Of a stretch of 32,442 nucleotides of DNA, positions 25,393-32,442 are shown one piece after another. Position 1 is the first letter of the stretch. The number at the start of each line of letters is the position of its first letter. The position numbers and the translations under genes are program-made. The stretch spans positions 1 to 32,442 of the forward strand of contig JAICUO010000009.1 in the NCBI GenBank assembly GCA_025935815.1. Direction: 5' to 3'. A model generated the notes under the pieces. It was not told the DNA's origin. It saw only the letters and a program-made list of their open reading frames with translations, and did not search any database. Source of the stretch: Streptosporangiaceae bacterium (GTDB lineage: Bacteria; Actinomycetota; Actinomycetes; Streptosporangiales; Streptosporangiaceae).

Positions 25393-26538
25393 ATGGACCT
25401 GACCAGCCTGCCCGCCGCCATGGCGGAGCGGCTGCCGCGGATCCTGGCCGACATCGAGGAGCTGGTGCGCTGCGAGTCGCCGTCGGCGGACCTGGCCGCG
25501 GTGGCCGCCAGCGCCGACGTGGTCGCCGGGGTCGGCGCGCGGCTGGTGGGATCGGCGCCGGAGCGGATCGTGATCGACGGGCGGACGCACTTGCGCTGGC
25601 GGCTCGGCGACGCCTCGCGGGACGAGGGATTGCCGCGGGTGCTGCTGCTCGCGCACCATGACACTGTGTGGCCAATCGGGTCGCTGGCAACCCATCCGTT
25701 TTCCGTCGATGACGGCGTGCTGCGCGGCCCCGGCTGCTTTGACATGAAGACCGGGCTGGTTCTCGCGCTGCACGCGGCGGCCCAGCTGCGCCCGTGCGGG
25801 GTGACCATCTTGGTGACCGGCGATGAGGAGGTCGGCTCGCGGACCTCCCGCGAGCTGATCGAGGCCGAGGCGGCCGGCTGCCGCGCGGCCCTGGTGCTGG
25901 AGGCGTCCGCCGACGGCGGCGCGGTCAAGACCGCCCGCAAGGGCACGTCGCTGTACCGGGTCCGGGCGCTTGGCCGTGCCGCGCACGCCGGCCTGGAGCC
26001 CGAGCGCGGCGTGAACGCGACCGTCGAGCTGGCCTGCCAGGTGCTGGCGGTGGCCGGCATCGCCGATGCCGGGCGCGGCACCACGGTGACCCCGACGGTG
26101 CTCGCGGCGGGCCGCACCTTCAACACGGTGCCCGACGACGGGGCGTTCGACGTGGACGTGCGCGTCTGGGACGACGCCGAGCAAGCCCGGGTGGACGCCG
26201 CGATGCGCGCGCTGGCCCCGGCGACCCCCGGCGCGCGGCTAGAGGTGACCGGCGGCCCGAACCGCCCGGCGCTGTCCCGGTCGTCCTCGGCGGCGCTGTT
26301 CGACCGCGCGTGCGCGCTGGCCGCCCGGCTGCGGCTGCCGCCGCTGGAGCAGGCCGCGGTCGGCGGGGCCTCCGACGGCAACTTCACCGCCGGGGTCGGC
26401 ACCCCCACCCTTGACGGCCTGGGCGCGGTGGGCGGCGGGGCGCATGCCGACCATGAGCATGTCCTGGTCGCGGAGCTGCCTGGGCGGGCGGCGCTGCTGG
26501 CCGCACTGATCCACGACCTGTTGAATGAGGCTTCATGA
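25393..26538 (+). CDS. M20 family metallopeptidase/deacylase
   Basis: LLLAHHDTVWPIG, GPGCFDMKTGLVLAL, VTGDEEVGS, GRAAHAGLEPERGVNA. Confidence 0.94.
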   Translation: MDLTSLPAAMAERLPRILADIEELVRCESPSADLAAVAASADVVAGVGARLVGSAPERIVIDGRTHLRWRLGDASRDEGLPRVLLLAHHDTVWPIGSLATHPFSVDDGVLRGPGCFDMKTGLVLALHAAAQLRPCGVTILVTGDEEVGSRTSRELIEAEAAGCRAALVLEASADGGAVKTARKGTSLYRVRALGRAAHAGLEPERGVNATVELACQVLAVAGIADAGRGTTVTPTVLAAGRTFNTVPDDGAFDVDVRVWDDAEQARVDAAMRALAPATPGARLEVTGGPNRPALSRSSSAALFDRACALAARLRLPPLEQAAVGGASDGNFTAGVGTPTLDGLGAVGGGAHADHEHVLVAELPGRAALLAALIHDLLNEAS

Positions 26539-27422
26539 CCCCGGATATCATCACGGACCTCTTTCCGGCGGAGGAAGCCGCCCGGCGAGCCGCCGACGCC
26601 GCGAGGGTGAGCATCCGCGAGCTTGACAGCATTGAGGACCTGGAGGCCGCCGTCGCCGTGTTCGACGAGATCTGGCACCCCGAGCCGGGAACCCAGCCGA
26701 TCAGCGCCGAGCTCATGAAGGCGCTGCGCAAGGCCGGCAACTACATCACCGGCGCCTACGACACCGACGGCGGGCAGCTCGTGGGGGCGTGCGTCGGGTT
26801 CTTCGGCCCGCCGTCGCACGCGTCGCTGCACAGTCACATCGCCGGCGTGTCCGCGGCCGGGCTGGGGCGCAGCGTCGGCTTCGCGCTGAAGGTGCACCAG
26901 CGGGCCTGGGCGCTGGAGCACGACGCCACCGAGATCGCCTGGACCTACGACCCGCTGATCCGCCGCAACGCCTACTTCAACCTGGTCAAGCTCGGCGCCC
27001 GGGCCGCCGAGTACCTGCCGAACTTCTACGGCGGCATGCAGGACCAGATCAACTCCGGCGGCGACACCGACCGGGTGCTGGTCAGCTGGGACCTGCGCGC
27101 CCCCCGCGTCGCGGCGGCGTGCGCGGGGAAGCCCAGCCCGGCCAGCGCGCAGGCGCTGATCGCCGCCGGGGCCCGCGTGGCGGTGACGGTCGCCGCCGAC
27201 GGGTACCCGGCGCTGTCTTCCGGGCGATCGGGATCGCCGGCCACTACGGTGCTGGTGGCCATCCCGCCCGACGTCGAGCGGCTGCGGGCCAGCGACCCCG
27301 GCGCCGCCGCCGCCTGGCGGTCCGCGGTCCGGGACACGCTGGGCGAGCTCATGGCCGCGGGCGGCCGGGTTACCGGCTTCGACCGGGCCGGATGGTACGT
27401 GATCGAAGGAGGCTCACGATGA
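26535..27422 (+). CDS. GNAT superfamily acyltransferase (COG3375-like)
   Basis: AWTYDPLIRRNAYFNLVKLGARAAEYLPNFYGGMQDQINSGGDTDRVLVSWDLR. 4-bp overlap with the M20 gene. Confidence 0.88.
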   Translation: MTPDIITDLFPAEEAARRAADAARVSIRELDSIEDLEAAVAVFDEIWHPEPGTQPISAELMKALRKAGNYITGAYDTDGGQLVGACVGFFGPPSHASLHSHIAGVSAAGLGRSVGFALKVHQRAWALEHDATEIAWTYDPLIRRNAYFNLVKLGARAAEYLPNFYGGMQDQINSGGDTDRVLVSWDLRAPRVAAACAGKPSPASAQALIAAGARVAVTVAADGYPALSSGRSGSPATTVLVAIPPDVERLRASDPGAAAAWRSAVRDTLGELMAAGGRVTGFDRAGWYVIEGGSR

Positions 27423-28540
27423 AGCTAGCCGGGGTGGAACTCCGCCGGATCCAGATGCCGCTGGTGGCGCCGTTCCGGACGTCGTTCGGCACCGAGACGG
27501 CCCGCGACATCCTGCTGCTGCGCGCGGTCGCCAGCGGAGGATCATCGGGGGAGGCCGAGGGCTGGGGCGAGTGCGTGGCGATGTCCGACCCGCTGTATTC
27601 CTCGGAGTACGTGGACGCCGCCGCCGACGTGCTCCGCCGTTTCCTGATCCCCAAGCTCGCCAGCGTCGCCGACCTCGACGGCGCGCGGGTCGGCGCCGCC
27701 CTGGAGCCGTTCAAGGGCCACTGGATGGCCAAGGCCGCCCTGGAGATGGCCGTCTTGGACGCCGAGTTGCGCCTGGCGGGCCGCTCCTGGGCCCGGGAGC
27801 TGGGCGCGACCCGCGACCGCGTCCCCTGCGGGGTGTCGGTCGGCATCATGAACTCGATCGGCGAGCTTCTCGACGCGGTCGCCGGCTACCTGGAGGCCGG
27901 CTACGTCCGGATCAAGCTCAAGATCGAGCCCGGCTGGGACGTCGAGCCGGTCCGGGCGGTGCGCGACCGGTTCGGCGGCGACATCCTGCTGCAGGTCGAC
28001 GCGAACACCGCCTACACCCTGGCCGACGCGCGGCACCTGGCCAAGCTGGATGAGTTCGGCCTGCTGCTGATGGAGCAGCCGCTGCCCGAGGAGGACGTGC
28101 TCGGGCACGCGGAGCTGGCAAAGGTGGTGCGCACGCCGGTCTGCCTGGATGAGTCGATCACCTCGGCGCGGACCGCCGCCGCGGCGATCACGCTCGGCGC
28201 CTGCCAGGTCATCAACATCAAGCCGGGCCGGGTCGGCGGCTACCTGGAGGCCCGCCGGATCCACGACGTGGCCGCCGCGCACGGGATAGCGGTCTGGTGC
28301 GGCGGCATGCTGGAGACCGGCCTGGGGCGGGCCGCGAACGTGGCGCTCGCCGCGCTACCCGGCTTCACGCTGCCCGGCGACACCTCGGCCTCCGACCGCT
28401 ACTACCGGTCCGACATCACGGCTCCGTTCCAGCTCCGCGACGGCCACCTGGACGTGCCCACCGGGCCCGGGCTCGGGCTGGCGCCGCTGCCCGGCCGGCT
28501 AGCTGAGGTCACGACGTCAGTCGAGTGGGTGCCAGCGTAA
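27419..28540 (+). CDS. Enolase superfamily, o-succinylbenzoate synthase / N-succinyl(acyl)amino acid racemase-like
   Basis: VPLVAPFRTSFGTE-like N-terminus; KxK (VRIKLKIEPGW), metal ligands QVDANTAYT, LMEQPL, VCLDESI and catalytic INIKPGRVGG. ATGA overlap with the GNAT gene. Confidence 0.92.
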   Translation: MKLAGVELRRIQMPLVAPFRTSFGTETARDILLLRAVASGGSSGEAEGWGECVAMSDPLYSSEYVDAAADVLRRFLIPKLASVADLDGARVGAALEPFKGHWMAKAALEMAVLDAELRLAGRSWARELGATRDRVPCGVSVGIMNSIGELLDAVAGYLEAGYVRIKLKIEPGWDVEPVRAVRDRFGGDILLQVDANTAYTLADARHLAKLDEFGLLLMEQPLPEEDVLGHAELAKVVRTPVCLDESITSARTAAAAITLGACQVINIKPGRVGGYLEARRIHDVAAAHGIAVWCGGMLETGLGRAANVALAALPGFTLPGDTSASDRYYRSDITAPFQLRDGHLDVPTGPGLGLAPLPGRLAEVTTSVEWVPA

Positions 28541-28567
28541 GCGAGAAATACGCGGTAGCTTCGGCGG

Positions 28568-30298
28568 GTGAGCATGCGCCCGCAAGCTAGCTTGCGCCGG
28601 GTCCTGGATGACCTGGGCGTCACGCTGCTGGAGCTTGTCGCCGGCGACCCGCCCGCGGCCCAGATCGGCGGCGTGGTGATCCATGACCCGGTGGATGAGC
28701 CGGCGCTGCCGCGCCACGCGCTCGTCCTCGGCGTCGGGGTGCGCGAGCCGGCCGAGGTCGCCGCGCTGCTGCGGACCCTGGGCCGCCACGAGGCCACGGG
28801 CCTGGTGCTGCGGCTGCCCGTCGCGGCTCCCCAGCCGGTGCTCGACGCGGTCGCCGCCTCGGGCGTGCCGCTGCTCGGCCTGACCCGCGGCGCGTCCTGG
28901 ACGCAGCTCGCCGCGCTGCTGCGGTCCCTGCTGGCCGAGGGCGATGTCGGCGACGACGGCCCCGAGACGCTCGGCGGCCTGCCCTCCGGTGACCTGTTCG
29001 CGGTGGCCAACGCGGTCGCGGCCCTGATGGACGCGCCGGTCACCATCGAGGACAGGTCCTCGCGGGTGCTGGCCTTCTCCGGCAGGCAGGACGAGGCGGA
29101 CCGCTCCCGGGTGGAGACGATCCTGGGCCGCCAGGTCCCGGAGCGGTACTCCCGCATGCTCACCGAGCGCGGCGTCTTCCGCGACCTGTACCGCAGCGAC
29201 CAGCCGGTCTACATCGAGCCGCCCGGCGGGCTGGCCGACTTTATCGTCCCCCGCGCCGCCGTCGCGGTCCGGGCCGGGGATGAGGTTCTCGGCTCGATCT
29301 GGGCCGCGGTCCGCGAGCCGCTTACCCCGGACCGGGAGCAGGCGATGCGGGACGCGGCGCGCCTGGTCGCCCTGCACATGCTGCGGATCCGGGCCGGCGC
29401 CGACGTTGGCCGCCGGCTGCGCACCGACCTGGTCAGCACCGCCCTGGAAGGCGGGACCGGCGCGGGCGAGGCGGTCAGCCGGCTGGGGCTGGCTGACCAG
29501 CCCGTCGTGGTGCTCGCCCTGGCGGTCCCCGGGATCGCGCACCCTGATCTCATCGAGCACCGCACCACCGGGACCGTCGCCACCGGGACCAGCATCGGCG
29601 GGACCAGCACCACCGGGACCAGCACCGCCGCGACCAGCGCCGCGCTGGCCACCGAGCGGCAGCGCCTCGGCGACGGGCTGGCGATGCACTTGAACGCGAT
29701 CCACCCGCGGTGCGCCATCGCGCTCATCGGCGACGTCACCTACGGCCTGCTGCCGGTCACCGCGGGGACCGACGGGGAGCAGCGCGCGGCCCGGATCGCC
29801 GCGGACTTCCTGGACCGGATCGGCGGCCGCGGCCAGGCGGTGATCGCGATCGGCCACGTGGCCAGCGACGCGGCCGGGCTGCCGGCGGCGCGCGCGCACG
29901 CCGACCGGGTCCTGCGGGTGCTGCTGGGCGGAGCATCCGGGCTGGGCGGAGCATCATCCGGCGACCGCCGGGTCGCCTGCCTGTCCGACGTCCACGCGGA
30001 GGCGCTGCTGATGGAGCTGCGCGACCTGGCCGCCGCCCACGGTGACCGGCCAACCGGCGCGGTCGCGCGGCTGCTGCGCTACGACGCCGAGCACCGCACG
30101 AACCTAGTCGACACGCTGCGCGCGTGGCTGGACGCCTTCGGCGACATCCCGGTGGCCGCGGCGGCCATGTTCGTGCACGTGAACACCTTCCGCTATCGCC
30201 TTCGGCGGCTGGCCGAGGTCAGCGGCATCGACCTCACCGACCCCGACCAGCGCTTCGCCGCCATGCTGCAGCTACGGGTCATGTCCCGCCGCGACTGA
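28568..30298 (+). CDS. PucR family transcriptional regulator
   Basis: N-terminal PucR-like domain; C-terminal HTH AWLDAFGDIPVAAAAMFVHVNTFRYRLRRLAEVSGIDLTDPDQRFAAMLQLRV. Confidence 0.92.
   Translation: MSMRPQASLRRVLDDLGVTLLELVAGDPPAAQIGGVVIHDPVDEPALPRHALVLGVGVREPAEVAALLRTLGRHEATGLVLRLPVAAPQPVLDAVAASGVPLLGLTRGASWTQLAALLRSLLAEGDVGDDGPETLGGLPSGDLFAVANAVAALMDAPVTIEDRSSRVLAFSGRQDEADRSRVETILGRQVPERYSRMLTERGVFRDLYRSDQPVYIEPPGGLADFIVPRAAVAVRAGDEVLGSIWAAVREPLTPDREQAMRDAARLVALHMLRIRAGADVGRRLRTDLVSTALEGGTGAGEAVSRLGLADQPVVVLALAVPGIAHPDLIEHRTTGTVATGTSIGGTSTTGTSTAATSAALATERQRLGDGLAMHLNAIHPRCAIALIGDVTYGLLPVTAGTDGEQRAARIAADFLDRIGGRGQAVIAIGHVASDAAGLPAARAHADRVLRVLLGGASGLGGASSGDRRVACLSDVHAEALLMELRDLAAAHGDRPTGAVARLLRYDAEHRTNLVDTLRAWLDAFGDIPVAAAAMFVHVNTFRYRLRRLAEVSGIDLTDPDQRFAAMLQLRVMSRRD
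29566..29640 (+). repeat. Five 15-bp tandem repeats within the PucR-type gene
   Basis: caccgggaccgtcgc / caccgggaccagcat / cggcgggaccagcac / caccgggaccagcac / cgccgcgaccagcgc. Confidence 0.9.
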
Positions 30299-30303
30299 TC
30301 GGC

Positions 30304-30327
30304 CGCACCCCTCAGCTGAGGGGTGCG
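30304..30327. terminator. 24-bp perfect palindrome after the PucR gene
   Basis: cgcacccctcag|ctgaggggtgcg, starting 6 nt after the stop at 30298. Confidence 0.7.
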
Positions 30328-30465
30328 CGCCACGGGCGGCACGCCTGGTTCCCTTTCAGCTCCCGACTCGGGTCCCCGGCCACCGCCGCGTCTCCACAGA
30401 ACCGCCTATGGGAACTTCCGGGTTCCGTTATCAGATAGCTTGTCAGCGGCATCTTTTCGTGATAG

Positions 30466-30499
30466 AATTCGATGTATATCATCGAATTTATCAATTCGA
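30466..30499. promoter_or_regulatory. AT-rich overlapping inverted repeats upstream of the DUF222 gene (operator/promoter candidate)
   Basis: aattcgatg-tatat-catcgaatt (30466-30488) overlapping tcgaatt-tatc-aattcga (30482-30499) in an otherwise GC-rich region. Confidence 0.5.
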
Positions 30500-30540
30500 A
30501 TGAGTGTGAGTGCAGGCGAGCTGGGCGGAGGTGCGCGAAG

Positions 30541-31384
30541 GTGGACTTCATGGCCGAGGGGCCGGGCGACGCTGACGCACGCCTCGCTGACGGCGATCGA
30601 CGCGACGACCGGCTGGCCGGCTTTGCGCAGCACCGGTGCGGGGACAGCGCCCGGCCGAACGCCTGGCACGTGATGGTCCTCAGCGACCTGACCGGCGCGG
30701 ACGACCGGTGCCCGGACGCGACCGATGACGAGGCCCTGGGGCTGATGGGCCGGTGGAAGGCGGCGGAGTCCTGGGCGGCGGCGCGCAAGCTGGGCGTGGC
30801 GAGGGAGATGATCCGCCGCCGCGCGGTCCCCGAGAAGGGCATGGCGACGGCGGGCCTGCCCTGGGAGTGGGAGCCAGACCTTCAGCACGAGGTGGCCGCC
30901 CAGCTGCGCACCTCGCTGGTCGCCGCGGGCAAGCTGCTGCACCTGGCCTGGTCGCTGGAGGCCCGGCTCCCCCGCATCGGCGGCGCCCTGTCCGACGGCC
31001 GGCTCGATCCCGGGCAGGCCAAGATGATCGTCACCGAGACCGACGCCCTGCCCGACGACAAGGCCACCGCCGCCCAGGAGCTCATCATGGCCGGCCTCGA
31101 TGACTGCAACACCTGGGCCGGCCTGCTGCGGCTGGTCCAGCGGGCGGTGTGCACGGTGGACCCCGACGGGGCCCGGCGGCGCCGTGAGCAGGCCGAACGG
31201 GAGACGGCGCGCGTCCGCCTGTGGCGCGAGTCATCCGGCGCGTGCGCGCTGGCCGGCCATGCGCTGCCCGCCGATGAGGCCCTCGCCGCGTGGGGGCACG
31301 TGGAGGCCCGCGCCCAGCACTACCGCGCCCGGGGCATCAGGGAGTACATCGACCTGCTGCGGGTGATGGCCTACCTCGACCTGC
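30541..31384 (+). CDS. DUF222 (13E12 repeat-type) protein, 5' exon, interrupted by a putative group II intron
   Basis: GTG 30541 with ggagg upstream; LPRIGGALSDGRLDPGQAKMIVTETDALPDDKATAAQELIMAGLDDCNTWAGLLRLVQRAVCTVDPDGARRRREQAERETARVRLWRESSGACALAGHALPADEALAAWGHVEARA...VMAYLDL. Runs into GTGCG and non-homologous sequence; no HNH domain reached. Confidence 0.75.
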
Positions 31385-32442
31385 GTGCGCCACGAGGCGC
31401 ACGGCCGTATTGCCCGTAAAGCGGGCAGGGAATAGAGGAGGTGTCCCTGGGCCTGATGGCTTAGCCGGGACCCGCAATGGAACCGGCGAAAATAGCATGT
31501 CAGTAAACCGGCAGTGGCGCCGAGGCATTCGGGCTACGGGCCGGGAGGCCCGTGTGATATGGCGAAAGCCGAATTGCCTGAATCCCAGTCTCCAGAAGGC
31601 GTATCAGGTCGCCCGCCGGAAACAAAATGCCTGATTACCGGTGCCGGTCCCTGCGGCAAGGCTAGGAGGTACTTGCTGCAATCCTCTGGGACGCAGGAGC
31701 GATGTCCAGCGAGGGCATTTAAGGAGACGGACGGGACGCCTAAGTCACGCTAGATACGTACGGCTGTGTGAACGTGGGATCGACCCCGGCGCGCGAGCGG
31801 CCCGGGGCGACGGAGTGCCCGTAGTAGTCGCGGGGGTAGCGTCCCGCCAATTCTGGAGACCGGGAAAGCCGGACCACAGGGCGAAGGGGCACAGGTGGCT
31901 GGACCCAGCAGGAGCACGAGGTATGCGTAATGCAGAGCGCCGAAGTGGTAGTGAGGGTCCTCCGCGAGCGTGGCGGGAAGGGACTGCCATGTGATGAGTT
32001 GTACCGGCAGATGTTCAACAGGGACCTGTACCTGGCGGCCTACGGGAACATTTACTCTAACAAAGGGGCGATGACCCCCGGGGCCGGCGGGGGAACCGCG
32101 GACGGCATGTCAGAGGCGGAAGTTAACCAGATCGTCGGGCTTATGCGGTCCGAGCGCTACCGGTTTTCCCCGGCGCGCCGGGTCTACATACCGAAGAAAA
32201 ACGGGAAGCTCCGTCCCCTCGGCATGCCGGAATGGCGGGATAAGATTGTCGGCGAGGTAGTTCGCATGCTACTTGAAGCGTACTACGAGCCGCAGTTCTC
32301 GCCACGTTCGCACGGGTTACGGAAAGGGCGCGGGTGCCACACTGCGCTACGGGAAGTCCGTGATACCTGGACCGGGACCGCGTGGTTTATCGAGGGTGAC
32401 ATATCTGACTGCTTCGGGAGTCTTGACCATGAGATCATGCTC
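31385..32442 (+). mobile_element. Group II intron, 3' truncated by the window end
   Basis: 5' GTGCG start (31385) forming gtgcgcc-acga-ggcgcac stem; about 545 nt with no convincing CDS, then an intron-type reverse transcriptase. Confidence 0.8.
31930..32442 (+). CDS. Group II intron reverse transcriptase/maturase, N-terminal part (open at window end, absent from ORF track)
   Basis: Manual translation from ATG 31930: MQSAEVVVRVLRERGGKGLPCDELYRQMFNRDLYLAAYGNIYSNKGAMTPGAGGGTADGMSEAEVNQIVGLMRSERYRFSPARRVYIPKKNGKLRPLGMPEWRDKIVGEVVRMLLEAYYEPQFSPRSHGLRKGRGCHTALREVRDTWTGTAWFIEGDISDCFGSLDHEIML. Confidence 0.93.
   Translation, partial: MQSAEVVVRVLRERGGKGLPCDELYRQMFNRDLYLAAYGNIYSNKGAMTPGAGGGTADGMSEAEVNQIVGLMRSERYRFSPARRVYIPKKNGKLRPLGMPEWRDKIVGEVVRMLLEAYYEPQFSPRSHGLRKGRGCHTALREVRDTWTGTAWFIEGDISDCFGSLDHEIML

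Noticed and set aside
24559-26921. Long minus-strand ORFs 24559..26184 and 25323..26921
   Set aside because: Antisense to the S9-S12, M20 and GNAT genes, which carry clear catalytic motifs on the plus strand.
28517-29899. 460-aa minus-strand ORF
   Set aside because: Antisense shadow of the PucR gene; no motif.
31514-32018. Small ORFs on both strands in the intron 5' region
   Set aside because: Lie in the expected structured RNA part of the group II intron; no conserved motif, and compositionally random.
1-32442. CRISPR array, tRNA or rRNA
   Set aside because: No regularly spaced direct repeats, cloverleaf-like T-arm (GGTTCRA) context or rRNA-like stretch recognised by eye; a tRNAscan/Infernal run would be needed to exclude small RNAs.

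Overview
High-GC actinobacterial-type chromosomal window of 32.4 kb. From left to right it contains: a 5'-truncated and a complete aldehyde dehydrogenase (+); a perfect 25-bp-arm hairpin between convergent genes; a small protein with two CxCG...DGRxH repeats (-); an RsbW-like ATPase (-) divergent from a DUF5753-type HTH regulator plus DUF397 pair (+); VOC, PPOX and AraC-type genes (-); a short remnant resembling the N-terminus of a TRIC/UPF0126 channel; a very large secreted GH15 glucoamylase/glucodextranase-like protein (-); a zinc-ribbon membrane protein, a PPOX protein, an SDR and a two-part MmgE/PrpD protein (-). Next comes a nine-gene, tightly packed (+) operon at 14820-28540: S12 serine hydrolase, peptide ABC transporter (SBP, permease, permease-ATPase fusion, ATPase), S9 peptidase-S12 hydrolase fusion, M20 peptidase, COG3375-like GNAT, and MenC/N-succinylamino-acid-racemase-like enolase. 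A PucR-type regulator follows. The right end holds a DUF222 (13E12-type) gene that appears to be interrupted by a group II intron, whose reverse transcriptase is open at the window edge and absent from the ORF track. The two most interesting observations are: (i) the operon reads as a candidate pathway for uptake of D-residue-containing peptides, hydrolysis, and D-to-L amino acid conversion by N-succinylation; (ii) a GC-rich hairpin-forming repeat is present in three copies within and near the coding sequences of that operon's ABC transporter, including an in-frame insertion in an ATPase domain. All product names rest on motif recognition by eye; no database search was run.
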